A DNA stretch of 6,573 nt from Actinomycetes bacterium (GTDB lineage Bacteria > Actinomycetota > Actinomycetes > Actinomycetales > Cellulomonadaceae). A program made the position numbers and the translations under genes. Shown here piece after piece: positions 1 to 6,399 of the stretch; position 1 is the stretch's first letter; each line of letters opens with the position of its first letter. Below the pieces are notes generated by a model, which was given only the letters and a program-made list of their open reading frames with translations, searched no databases and was not told the origin of the DNA. Location of the stretch: NCBI GenBank assembly GCA_023460255.1, contig JAEWQZ010000033.1:1-6573 (forward strand). The letters run 5' to 3'.

Positions 1-1077
1 AGCCAGCTGGCCGTCCTCGTCGCGAGCCGGCTCGGTGTTCCGGTGGCCATGCGCGAGGTCGACGAGGAACGGGCCGCGGCCGGCCGCGAGCGCGTGCGCC
101 GCGAGGTCGCGGGCCTGCTCCGCTCCGGCCGCACCGACGAGGCGGGTGCCGCACGCCTCCTCGACTCGGTGACGATCGGCACCGATCTGGGCGCCCTGGC
201 CGACGCGGACCTGGTCATCGAGGCGGTCACCGAGGTGCTGCCGGTCAAGCAGCAGGTGTTCGCCGAGGTCGAGGACCTCGTGGCACCCACGACGATGCTC
301 GCGACCAACACCTCCGCGCTGTCGGTCACCGCGATGGCCTCCGCGCTGCGCCATCCCGAGCGGGTCGTCGGCCTGCACTTCTTCAACCCCGTCGCCCGGA
401 TGCCCCTGCTCGAGGTGGTGCACACGCACGCCACGGACGCGACGACGCGTGCGACGGCGATGGCCCTCGCCGGCCGGCTCGGCAAGACGCCAGTGGCGGT
501 CGGCGACCGTCCGGGCTTCGTCGTCAACCGACTCCTGCTCCGCCTGCTCGGTGACGTGCTCGCGTGCGTCGAGGACGGGACCCCGGTGACGGTCGCGGAC
601 ACCGCGCTGCGCCCGCTCGGCCTGCCGATGGGCCCCTTCGCCCTGCTCGGGCTGGTGGGACCGCGCGTCGCCGGGCACGTCCTCGACACCCTGCACGACG
701 GCCTCGGCCCCCGCTACCGGCGCTCGCCGGGCCTGGCGCGGCTGGCCGACGACGGGCGACCGCTGGTGTCCCCGGACACCGACGAGCCCGAGCCATGGGT
801 GCAGGAGGCTTTCGGTGTGCCCGGCGGCCCCGGTGCGCGGGACGGCGCGGCGGTCCTCGACGTCGTGCTCGAGGGGCTGGCCGGTGAGGTCGCCACCCTG
901 CTCGACGAGGGGGTGGCCGCCGGGCCGGAGGAGGTCGACGTCTGCATGGTCCTGGGCGCTGGGTGGCCGTTCCACCTCGGCGGCATCACGCCGCACCTGG
1001 ACCGCACGGGTCACGCGGCGCGCGCGGCCGGCCGGCCCTTCCACGAACCGGGCGTCGCCAGCCTGCCCGAGGCGTGA
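1..1077 (+). CDS. fadB: 3-hydroxyacyl-CoA dehydrogenase, FadB-type multifunctional fatty-oxidation protein (5'-truncated by window edge)
   Basis: Oxidises L-3-hydroxyacyl-CoA to 3-ketoacyl-CoA with NAD+ in cytosolic fatty-acid beta-oxidation. The frame is open from base 1 and the protein is already inside the NAD-binding domain, so the true start lies outside the window; 358 residues and a TGA stop are visible. In window numbering, the Rossmann-fold motif LVIEAV is near residues 72-77 and NTSALSV starts at 103. The catalytic pair fits His126 (in HFFNP) and Glu138, spaced 12 apart as in characterised enzymes, and Asn176 in GFVVNR is the matching C-domain residue. LGLPMGPFALLGLVG (about 206-220) belongs to the first 3HCDH C-terminal domain. 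A degenerate second copy near 312-330 contains LGAGWPFHLGG. Two such domains indicate the long FadB/FadJ form, which normally also has an N-terminal enoyl-CoA hydratase domain; that part is not visible. It could also be a stand-alone two-domain dehydrogenase. It converges on pflA, and a functional link is not evident. Confidence 0.9.
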   Translation, partial: SQLAVLVASRLGVPVAMREVDEERAAAGRERVRREVAGLLRSGRTDEAGAARLLDSVTIGTDLGALADADLVIEAVTEVLPVKQQVFAEVEDLVAPTTMLATNTSALSVTAMASALRHPERVVGLHFFNPVARMPLLEVVHTHATDATTRATAMALAGRLGKTPVAVGDRPGFVVNRLLLRLLGDVLACVEDGTPVTVADTALRPLGLPMGPFALLGLVGPRVAGHVLDTLHDGLGPRYRRSPGLARLADDGRPLVSPDTDEPEPWVQEAFGVPGGPGARDGAAVLDVVLEGLAGEVATLLDEGVAAGPEEVDVCMVLGAGWPFHLGGITPHLDRTGHAARAAGRPFHEPGVASLPEA

Positions 1078-1078
1078 G

Positions 1079-1972
1079 TCAGAAGACCTGCAGGCCGCGG
1101 GACCGGAACTGCTCGCGCACACGGGCGACGAGCTCGGGCGTGGGAGCGGGGGTGTCGGCGAGCTCGTAGGTCATGCCGAGCGACGCCCACTTGTCGCGCC
1201 CCATCTGGTGGAACGGCAGGACCTCGACGCGGGTGACGGTGCTCAGCGTGGCGACGTACTCCGCGACGGCCTCGACGTTGGCGACCTCGTCCGTCAGGCC
1301 CGGCACGAGCACGAACCGGACCCAGGTCTCGATGCCGTGGGCGGCGAGCCGCGCCCCGAAGTCGAGCGTCGGCTGCAGGTCGCGCCCGGTGACGCGGCGG
1401 TAGGTCTCCGGGAGGCCGGACTTGACGTCGAGGAGCACCAGGTCGAGATCGTCGAGCATGTCGTCGGTGCAGGCCGAGCCGAGGAAGCCGGACGTGTCGA
1501 TCGCCGTGTGCACGCCGAGCTCCTTGGCGCCCCGCAGCAGCCGCCGCACGAACGCCGGCTGCATGAGGGGCTCGCCGCCCGAGATCGTCAGCCCGCCCCC
1601 GGTGCTGCGGAAGATCGGGCGGTAGCGCGCGAGGCGGCCGAGCACCTCGTCGGCCAGGACCGGCTCGCCCCGGCGCATCTCCATCGTGTCGGGGTTGTGG
1701 CAGTACAGGCAGCGCAGCGGGCAGCCGGCCAGGAACGTCGTCAGGCGCGTCCCCGGCCCGTCCACGGCCGTGACGAGCTCCCAGGAGTGCACGGAGCCGA
1801 GGTCGCCCGCGCGCACGAGGGCGAACTTCTCGGTCCGCTCGACGTCGGCGAGGTCCAGTCCGGCGGTGCCGGCCCGGGTGCGGGATGCGGCCCCGCCGAC
1901 CAGCGGCGTGCCGAGCTCGACGATGGGCGCGCCGACCTGGTTCAGCACCGTCCGCAGGTCTGTGCTGGTCAT
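1079..1972 (-). CDS. pflA: Pyruvate formate-lyase-activating enzyme (radical SAM)
   Basis: Cytosolic iron-sulfur enzyme that reductively cleaves S-adenosylmethionine and abstracts a hydrogen from the C-terminal glycine of PflB, making the catalytic glycyl radical under anoxia. The protein is 297 residues with the ATG at 1972. The radical-SAM motif CPLRCLYC (CX3CX2C) places the 4Fe-4S ligands at Cys84, Cys88 and Cys91. SGGEP, the SAM-binding motif, is at about 131-135. VHSWELVTAVDGPGTR before the cluster and LPFHQMGRDKW near the C-terminus match the PflA family. There is no inserted ferredoxin-like cluster domain, so it is the classical PflA type rather than an activase of another glycyl-radical enzyme. 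About 54 residues precede the point where the 246-residue E. coli protein begins its core. The chosen start has GGAG 9 nt upstream; in-frame starts further up (1999, 2056) would translate through the palindromic regulatory region. It lies 110 bp downstream of pflB on the same strand. Confidence 0.95.
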   Translation of the reverse strand: MTSTDLRTVLNQVGAPIVELGTPLVGGAASRTRAGTAGLDLADVERTEKFALVRAGDLGSVHSWELVTAVDGPGTRLTTFLAGCPLRCLYCHNPDTMEMRRGEPVLADEVLGRLARYRPIFRSTGGGLTISGGEPLMQPAFVRRLLRGAKELGVHTAIDTSGFLGSACTDDMLDDLDLVLLDVKSGLPETYRRVTGRDLQPTLDFGARLAAHGIETWVRFVLVPGLTDEVANVEAVAEYVATLSTVTRVEVLPFHQMGRDKWASLGMTYELADTPAPTPELVARVREQFRSRGLQVF

Positions 1973-1981
1973 GACATCAGT

Positions 1982-1987
1982 CTCCGT
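1982..1987 (-). promoter_or_regulatory. pflA ribosome binding site (decides the start)
   Basis: ACGGAG on the minus strand, with its GGAG 9 nt before the ATG at 1972. It supports that ATG over the in-frame upstream starts at 1999 and 2056. Confidence 0.55.
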
Positions 1988-1990
1988 CGG

Positions 1991-2014
1991 TCGTCCCATG
2001 AATACATGGGACGA
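1991..2014. promoter_or_regulatory. Perfect inverted repeat of the CATGGGAYGA element upstream of pflA
   Basis: TCGTCCCATG (1991-2000) and CATGGGACGA (2005-2014) are exact reverse complements with a 4-nt centre, AATA. A partial third half-site, GTCCATG, follows at 2017-2023. The palindrome ends 3 bp from the pflA ribosome binding site and 18 bp from its start codon, a typical repressor or autoregulator position. If transcribed, it would also form a 10-bp hairpin in the leader. Confidence 0.55.
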
Positions 2015-2029
2015 ATGTCCATGCCCGGT

Positions 2030-2066
2030 CCGGGCCGGGTGTGACCTGCGCCACACCCCGGCCCGG
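2030..2066 (-). terminator. Long GC-rich hairpin between pflB and pflA
   Basis: Seven pairs (GGGTGTG at 2037-2043 with CACACCC at 2052-2058) close an 8-nt loop. After one bulged C (2059), seven more pairs form between 2030-2036 and 2060-2066. No U tract follows in either direction. It lies 17 nt past the pflB stop, so it may be a terminator, an attenuator that lowers pflA relative to pflB, or an mRNA-stabilising end. Its inner part is also the CRP-like site at 2040-2055. Confidence 0.45.
2040..2055. promoter_or_regulatory. Second CRP/FNR-like site, upstream of pflA
   Basis: TGTGA-N6-CCACA matches the CRP-type consensus TGTGA-N6-TCACA at all but one specified position. Its centre is about 76 bp upstream of the pflA start. 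It is the inner part of a longer hairpin, so the symmetry may serve RNA folding rather than protein binding. The matching site in front of pflB favours the operator reading. Confidence 0.4.
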
Positions 2067-2082
2067 CCCGGGTCAGGTCCGG

Positions 2083-4341
2083 TCAGACGCCGCCGTGGAA
2101 CGTGCGCGAGAGGACGTCCAGCTGCTGCTCGCGGGTGAGCCGCACGAAGTTCACGGCGTAGCCCGACACGCGGATCGTCAGCTGCGGGTAGTTCTCCGGG
2201 TGCTCCATCGCGTCCTCGAGCGTCTCCCGGTTCAGCACGTTGATGTTCATGTGGAAGCCCTGGCTGACGTTGTACGCGTCCAGGAGCCCGACGAGGTTGG
2301 TCACCTGCTCGTCACGCGTCCGACCCAGGCCGGAGGGCACCACCGTCGAGGTGAGCGAGATGCCGTCCTCGGCGTCCTCGTAGGGCAGCTTCGCGACCGA
2401 CAGGGCCGAGGCGAGCATGCCGTGCGCGTCGCGGCCGTTCATCGGGTTGGCGCCCGGCGCGAACGGCTCGCCCTTGCGGCGACCGTCCGGGGTGTTGCCG
2501 GTGTGCTTGCCGTAGACCACGTTCGAGGTGATCGTCAGCACCGACTGCGTGTGCTTGGCGTTCCGGTACGTCGGCTGCCGGCGGATCTTGGCCATGAAGC
2601 GGCGGACGAGGTCCACGGCGATGTCGTCGACGCGGTCGTCGTCGTTGCCGTAGGTCGGGAAGTCGCCCTCCACCTCGTAGTCCGTGACCAGGCCCGACTC
2701 GTCGCGCACCGGGCGCACCGTCGCGTACTTGATCGCCGACAGGGAGTCCGCCGCGACGGACAGGCCGGCGATGCCGCACGCCATCGTCCGGACGACGGCC
2801 CGGTCGTGCAGGGCCATCTCGATGCGCTCGTACGCGTACTTGTCGTGCGACCAGTGGATGCAGTTCAGGGCGTCCACGTAGGTCTCGGCCAGCCAGTCCA
2901 GGAGCGAGTCGTACGCGGCCCAGACCTCGTCGAACCCGAGCACGTCACCGGTCAGGGCCGGCCGCGGCGGGGCGACCTGCTTGCCCGTCAGCTCGTCCCG
3001 GCCGCCGTTGATCGCATACAGGAGCGCCTTGGCGACGTTGACGCGGGCACCGAAGAACTGCATCTGCTTGCCGACGGTCATCGCCGACACGCAGCAGGCG
3101 ATCGCCGCGTCGTCGCCGCACTGCTCCCGGACCAGCTCGTCGGACTCGTACTGGATCGCGGAGGTGTCGATGGAGACCTGCGCACAGAACCTCTTGAACC
3201 CGTCGGGCAGGTCGTTGCTCCACAGCACCGTCAGGTTCGGCTCGGGGGCCGGGCCGAGGTTGTACAGCGTCTGCAGGTAGCGGAACGACGTGCGGGTGAC
3301 AAGCGTGCGCCCGTCGGCGCCCATGCCGCCGATCGACTCGGTCACCCACGTCGGGTCGCCGGAGAACAGGGCGTCGTACTCCGGGGTGCGCAGGAACCGC
3401 ACGATCCGCAGCTTGATCACCATGTCGTCGATGAGCTCCTGCGCCTGCTCCTCCGTCAGGACGCCCGCCGCGATGTCGCGCTCGAGGTAGACGTCCAGGA
3501 AGGTCGAGGTGCGCCCGAGCGACATCGCGGCGCCGTTCTGCTCCTTCACGGCCGCCAGGTAGGCGAAGTAGAGCCACTGCACGGCCTCGCGGGCGGTGCC
3601 GGCCGGGCCGGAGATGTCGTAGCCGTACGTGGCGGCCATCGTCTTCAGCTCCGCCAGGGCCCGGATCTGCTCGGACAGCTCCTCGCGCTCCCGGATGACG
3701 TCCTCGGTGCTGCGCTCGAGGTCCAGCTCCGCCTTCTCGCCCTTCTTCGCGGCGATGAGCGCGTCGACGCCGTACAGGGGCACCCGGCGGTAGTCGCCGA
3801 TGATCCGGCCGCGGCCGTAGGCGTCGGGCAGGCCGGTGACGATGTGCGAGGACCGCGCCGCACGGACGTCCGGCGGGTAGACGTCGAACACGCCGTCGTT
3901 GTGGGTCTTGCGGTACTCGGTGAAGATCTTGCGCACGTCGGCGTCCGGCTCGTAGCCGTAGGTCGCCAGGGCACCCTCGACCATCCGCCACCCCCCGTTG
4001 GGGATGATCGCGCGCTTGAGGGGGGCGTCGGTCTGCAGCCCCACGATGAGCTCGTTCGCCTCGTCGATGTACCCGGGGGCGTGCGAGGTGATGGTCGACG
4101 GCGTGTGGGGGTCGACGTCGTAGATCCCGCGCTCGCGCTCGGCGGGGAACATCGCGAGCAGCCGCGCCCAGACGCCGGTGGTCCGCGTCGTGGGACCGGC
4201 CAGGAAGCCCGCGTCGCCGGTGTACGGGGTGTAGTTGCGCTGGATGAAGTCGCGCACGTCCACGCTCTGCGACCACGGGCCCGGGACGAACCCGCGCCAG
4301 GCCTCGGTGACCACTGACTGCGTCTCGGTGCTGATCGCCAT
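2083..4341 (-). CDS. pflB: Formate C-acetyltransferase (pyruvate formate-lyase), glycyl-radical enzyme
   Basis: Converts pyruvate and CoA to acetyl-CoA and formate, the key oxygen-sensitive step of mixed-acid fermentation in the cytosol. With the start at 4341 it has 752 residues, against 760 in E. coli PflB, and appears complete. The adjacent active-site cysteines are Cys416-Cys417 in IACCVSAM, encoded by two TGC codons at 3091-3096. The radical glycine is Gly727 in RVSGYAV, codon at 2161-2163. Trp332 in GDPTWVTESIGGMG corresponds to the active-site tryptophan. Long blocks such as VGKQMQFFGAR, RTMACGIAGLSVAADSLSA and LTITSNVVYGK are typical of true PFL rather than glycerol dehydratase or choline lyase relatives. 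Two ATGs compete. The one at 4347 is only 1 nt from AGGGAG, whereas the one at 4341 has a 7-nt spacer and is preferred. pflA follows on the same strand, and the upstream gap carries several operator-like elements. Confidence 0.97.
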   Translation of the reverse strand: MAISTETQSVVTEAWRGFVPGPWSQSVDVRDFIQRNYTPYTGDAGFLAGPTTRTTGVWARLLAMFPAERERGIYDVDPHTPSTITSHAPGYIDEANELIVGLQTDAPLKRAIIPNGGWRMVEGALATYGYEPDADVRKIFTEYRKTHNDGVFDVYPPDVRAARSSHIVTGLPDAYGRGRIIGDYRRVPLYGVDALIAAKKGEKAELDLERSTEDVIREREELSEQIRALAELKTMAATYGYDISGPAGTAREAVQWLYFAYLAAVKEQNGAAMSLGRTSTFLDVYLERDIAAGVLTEEQAQELIDDMVIKLRIVRFLRTPEYDALFSGDPTWVTESIGGMGADGRTLVTRTSFRYLQTLYNLGPAPEPNLTVLWSNDLPDGFKRFCAQVSIDTSAIQYESDELVREQCGDDAAIACCVSAMTVGKQMQFFGARVNVAKALLYAINGGRDELTGKQVAPPRPALTGDVLGFDEVWAAYDSLLDWLAETYVDALNCIHWSHDKYAYERIEMALHDRAVVRTMACGIAGLSVAADSLSAIKYATVRPVRDESGLVTDYEVEGDFPTYGNDDDRVDDIAVDLVRRFMAKIRRQPTYRNAKHTQSVLTITSNVVYGKHTGNTPDGRRKGEPFAPGANPMNGRDAHGMLASALSVAKLPYEDAEDGISLTSTVVPSGLGRTRDEQVTNLVGLLDAYNVSQGFHMNINVLNRETLEDAMEHPENYPQLTIRVSGYAVNFVRLTREQQLDVLSRTFHGGV

Positions 4342-4348
4342 CGCCATA

Positions 4349-4354
4349 CTCCCT
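4349..4354 (-). promoter_or_regulatory. pflB ribosome binding site (decides the start)
   Basis: AGGGAG on the minus strand, 7 nt before the ATG at 4341 and only 1 nt before the ATG at 4347. The spacing selects the downstream ATG as the main start. Confidence 0.65.
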
Positions 4355-4390
4355 GTCTGCGTCGGTAGTTCAACGCTACGAAGGCAGACA
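4354..4390. promoter_or_regulatory. Interrupted dyad next to the pflB ribosome binding site
   Basis: TGTCTGC (4354-4360) pairs with GCAGACA (4384-4390), and inside these GTAG (4365-4368) pairs with CTAC (4376-4379), all centred on 4372. The 3' arm on the transcript touches the AGGGAG ribosome binding site and shares one base with it. It could be a protein operator over the start of transcription, or a 5'-leader hairpin that affects ribosome access. Confidence 0.4.
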
Positions 4391-4398
4391 TGGGATGA
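4389..4398. repeat. CATGGGAYGA element, pflB proximal copy
   Basis: CATGGGATGA, identical to the copy at 4420-4429. A degenerate third copy, CCTGGGACC, sits between them at 4399-4407. The TGGGA cores start at 4391, 4401 and 4422, that is 10 and 21 bp apart, placing all three on one helix face. The element overlaps the outer end of the dyad at 4354-4390 by two bases. Confidence 0.5.
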
Positions 4399-4419
4399 CC
4401 TGGGACCTTCGGGCCGGAA

Positions 4420-4429
4420 CATGGGATGA
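4420..4429. repeat. CATGGGAYGA element, pflB distal copy
   Basis: CATGGGATGA lies about 80 bp upstream of the pflB start, in the same orientation as the identical copy at 4389-4398 (start-to-start 31 bp) and next to the CRP/FNR-like palindrome. The element also occurs upstream of pflA, as an inverted pair. It is probably a regulator binding half-site. I do not recognise the regulator. Confidence 0.5.
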
Positions 4430-4432
4430 ATC

Positions 4433-4448
4433 AGTGACGTAGGTCACT
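4433..4448. promoter_or_regulatory. CRP/FNR-family-like operator upstream of pflB
   Basis: A perfect 16-bp palindrome, AGTGAC and GTCACT around the 4-nt centre GTAG, contains GTGA-N6-TCAC. This is the core recognised by CRP/FNR-superfamily regulators, and it also fits the corynebacterial GlxR form GTGANNTANNTCAC. Its centre is about 99 bp upstream of the pflB start. What binds here (an oxygen- or nitrosative-stress sensor, or a cAMP receptor) cannot be told from sequence. Confidence 0.55.
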
Positions 4449-4484
4449 TTCGCCCGGGGCCGGACGGTCACCCCTCCGTGGATA

Positions 4485-4501
4485 ACCCTCCTGTCGAGGG
4501 T
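4485..4501 (-). terminator. Candidate dxs transcription terminator hairpin
   Basis: A perfect 6-bp stem (ACCCTC at 4485-4490 pairs with GAGGGT at 4496-4501) with a 5-nt loop lies 17 nt past the dxs stop codon. Read in the dxs direction it is followed by TTATCC rather than a long U tract, so it would be a weak or factor-assisted terminator. It would insulate the pflB promoter region from dxs transcription. Confidence 0.4.
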
Positions 4502-4518
4502 CTGCGCTCCCCTGGCCC

Positions 4519-6399
4519 TCAGTCGCCGGGGCGGGACAGTCCGACGAGGACGTGCTGGGCGACGTCCTCGGCGCGCAGCCGGAGCTCCTCGAGCAGCTGA
4601 CCACGCGTCGCGTGCCCGGGGAACGCGACCGGGACGCCGACGGCACGGACCGGCGTCGTCAGGCCCGCCTCGGCGCAGCGCTGCGCGAGCATCGCGCCGA
4701 CGCCGCCGTCGACCAGGCCGTCCTCCACGACGAGCACGTGGTCGTGCTCCCCCACCAGCTTGACCAGCGCGCTCGGCACCGGCAGGACCCACCGGGGGTC
4801 GGCCACCGTCGCCGCCACGCCCGCCGCGGCGAGCACCTCGGCGGCACCCACCGCCGTCGCGGCCATGGGCCCGACGCCGACCAGCAGGACCCGCGGCCCC
4901 TCGCCCTCGGTGCGGACCAGCACGTCCACGCCCTCGACGGTGTCGACGGCGGGCAGCGGTGTCGGCAACGGCCCCTTCGGGAAGCGCACGACGCTCGGCG
5001 CGTCGTCGATCTCGACCGCCGCGCGCAGCGCCGCGCGCAGGGTCTCCTCGTCCCGTGGCGCCGCCAGGTGCAGACCCGGCACCAGCCGCAGCCAGGCCAT
5101 GTCCCACACGCCGTTGTGGCTCGGCCCGTCGTCGCCGGTCAGCCCGGCCCGGTCGAGCACGAACGTCACGCCGGCCTTGTGCAGCGCGACGTCCATGAGC
5201 ACCTGGTCGAACGCCCTGTTGAGGAAGGTGGCGTACACCGCGACGACCGGGTGCAGCCCCGCGAACGCCATCCCGGCCGCGGACGTCACCGCGTGCTGCT
5301 CGGCGATCCCGACGTCGAACACCCGGGACGGGAACTCCTCCGCGAACGGCGCGAGCCCGACCGGCTGGAGCATGGCCGCCGTCACCGCCACGACGTCCGG
5401 TCGCCGGTGGCCGATCGTGACGATCTCGTCGGCGAACACCGACGTCCAGCCGAAGCGCGACGGCGCGACCGGCAGGCCAGTCTCCGGGTGGATCTGCCCG
5501 ACCGCGTGGAACCTGTCGGCGACGTCCTGCTCCGCGGGCACGTAGCCGCGGCCCTTCTCGGTGATGCAGTGCACGATGACCGGCCCGCCGAAGTCCCGGG
5601 CGAGGCGCAGCGCCCGCTCGACGGCGGCGACGTCGTGCCCGTCGACGGGGCCGACGTACTTCAGGCCCAGGTCCTCGAACATGCCCTGCGGCGCGACGAC
5701 GTCCTTGATGCCCTTCTTCATGCCGTGCAGCGCGCCGTAGACGAGCCGGCCGGGGGGCCCGGACCGGCGCAGGGCGCGCTTGCCCCAGGCCAGGACGTCC
5801 TCGTAGGAACGCGCGGTGCGCAGACGGTCCAGGTGCTCCGCGAAGCCGCCGATGGTCGGGTCGTAGGAGCGTCCGTTGTCGTTGACGACGATGACGAGGC
5901 GGCGGTCCTGACCCGCAGCGATGTTGTTCAGCGCCTCCCAGGCCATGCCTCCCGTGAGCGCACCGTCGCCGATCACGGCCACGACGTGCCGGTCCACGCT
6001 GCCCTTGAGCGCGTACGCCTTGGCGATGCCGTCGGCCCAGGACAACGCCGTGGACGCGTGGGAGTTCTCCACGACGTCGTGCGGCGACTCCGTGCGGTTC
6101 GGGTACCCGGAGACGCCGCCACGCTGACGCAGCCCGGAGAAGTCCGACCGCCCGGTCAACAGCTTGTGCACGTACGCCTGGTGACCGGTGTCGAACACGA
6201 TGGTGTCCCTGGGCGAGGTGAACACCCGGTGCAGGGCGAGCGTGAGCTCGACCACGCCGAGGTTCGGGCCCAGGTGACCCCCGGTGCGCGAGACCGAGTG
6301 CACGAGGAAGTGGCGGATCTCCGCGGCGAGCCGCTCGAGGTCGGCCCGGTCCAGGGCGCGCAGGTCCGTCGGCGAGCCGATGCGCGGCAGGATGGCCAT
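4519..6399 (-). CDS. dxs: 1-deoxy-D-xylulose-5-phosphate synthase
   Basis: Thiamine-diphosphate-dependent condensation of pyruvate with glyceraldehyde 3-phosphate to DXP, the entry step of the MEP pathway to IPP/DMAPP (quinone side chains, undecaprenyl carriers, carotenoids). The 626-residue protein is close to the family length of about 620-640. From the ATG at 6399, RTGGHLGPNLG (about 39-49) carries the conserved substrate-side His42. GDGALTGGMAWEALN (from 144) and the following NDN (173-175) form the ThDP/Mg motif. DVGIAEQHA holds the catalytic Glu367, with Tyr389 and Phe392 in VYATFLNRAFDQ. GDDGPSHNG carries His428. The transketolase C-domain ends near RPGD. The start fits the usual short N-terminus before TDLRALDRADLERLA. 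An in-frame GTG at 6477 would add 26 unconserved residues. No Shine-Dalgarno sequence precedes the ATG, and the gene may be leaderless. It is transcribed in the same direction as pflB, 177 bp upstream, probably as a separate unit. Confidence 0.96.
   Translation of the reverse strand: MAILPRIGSPTDLRALDRADLERLAAEIRHFLVHSVSRTGGHLGPNLGVVELTLALHRVFTSPRDTIVFDTGHQAYVHKLLTGRSDFSGLRQRGGVSGYPNRTESPHDVVENSHASTALSWADGIAKAYALKGSVDRHVVAVIGDGALTGGMAWEALNNIAAGQDRRLVIVVNDNGRSYDPTIGGFAEHLDRLRTARSYEDVLAWGKRALRRSGPPGRLVYGALHGMKKGIKDVVAPQGMFEDLGLKYVGPVDGHDVAAVERALRLARDFGGPVIVHCITEKGRGYVPAEQDVADRFHAVGQIHPETGLPVAPSRFGWTSVFADEIVTIGHRRPDVVAVTAAMLQPVGLAPFAEEFPSRVFDVGIAEQHAVTSAAGMAFAGLHPVVAVYATFLNRAFDQVLMDVALHKAGVTFVLDRAGLTGDDGPSHNGVWDMAWLRLVPGLHLAAPRDEETLRAALRAAVEIDDAPSVVRFPKGPLPTPLPAVDTVEGVDVLVRTEGEGPRVLLVGVGPMAATAVGAAEVLAAAGVAATVADPRWVLPVPSALVKLVGEHDHVLVVEDGLVDGGVGAMLAQRCAEAGLTTPVRAVGVPVAFPGHATRGQLLEELRLRAEDVAQHVLVGLSRPGD

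Noticed and set aside
43..1077. A complete 344-residue gene starting at GTG 43 (or ATG 49)
   Set aside because: The frame is open to base 1 and the 14 residues before it continue the family alignment (LGVPVAMREVD follows the end of the NAD-binding loop), so this is an internal codon of a gene cut by the window edge.
1087..1094. CCTGCAGG palindrome near the fadB/pflA junction as a terminator
   Set aside because: An 8-bp palindrome without a loop or U tract inside coding sequence; more likely a chance restriction-site-like palindrome.
815..2044. A 409-residue open frame running from inside fadB across the antisense strand of pflA
   Set aside because: It is out of frame with fadB, then antisense to pflA, has biased composition and no domain, and its span covers two well-supported genes.
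1973..2056. An N-terminally extended PflA starting at 1999 or 2056
   Set aside because: The extra residues would be coded by the palindromic and hairpin regions, the family has no such sequence, and the ribosome binding site points to 1972.
2041..4317. A 758-residue open frame antisense to pflB
   Set aside because: It mirrors a fully convincing PflB with all catalytic residues. Its translation is rich in R, V, H, D and G without any recognisable domain, as expected from the G/C-ending codons of the true gene read backwards.
4373..4401. A sigma-70-type promoter for pflB (TAGCGT with AGGTCA)
   Set aside because: Both hexamers match poorly, so I do not list it as a feature; it is mentioned only as a possibility in the dyad finding.
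4342..4422. PflB starts upstream of 4341
   Set aside because: The frame extends to 4422, but that part overlaps the operator-like repeats. The ATG at 4347 is too close to AGGGAG.
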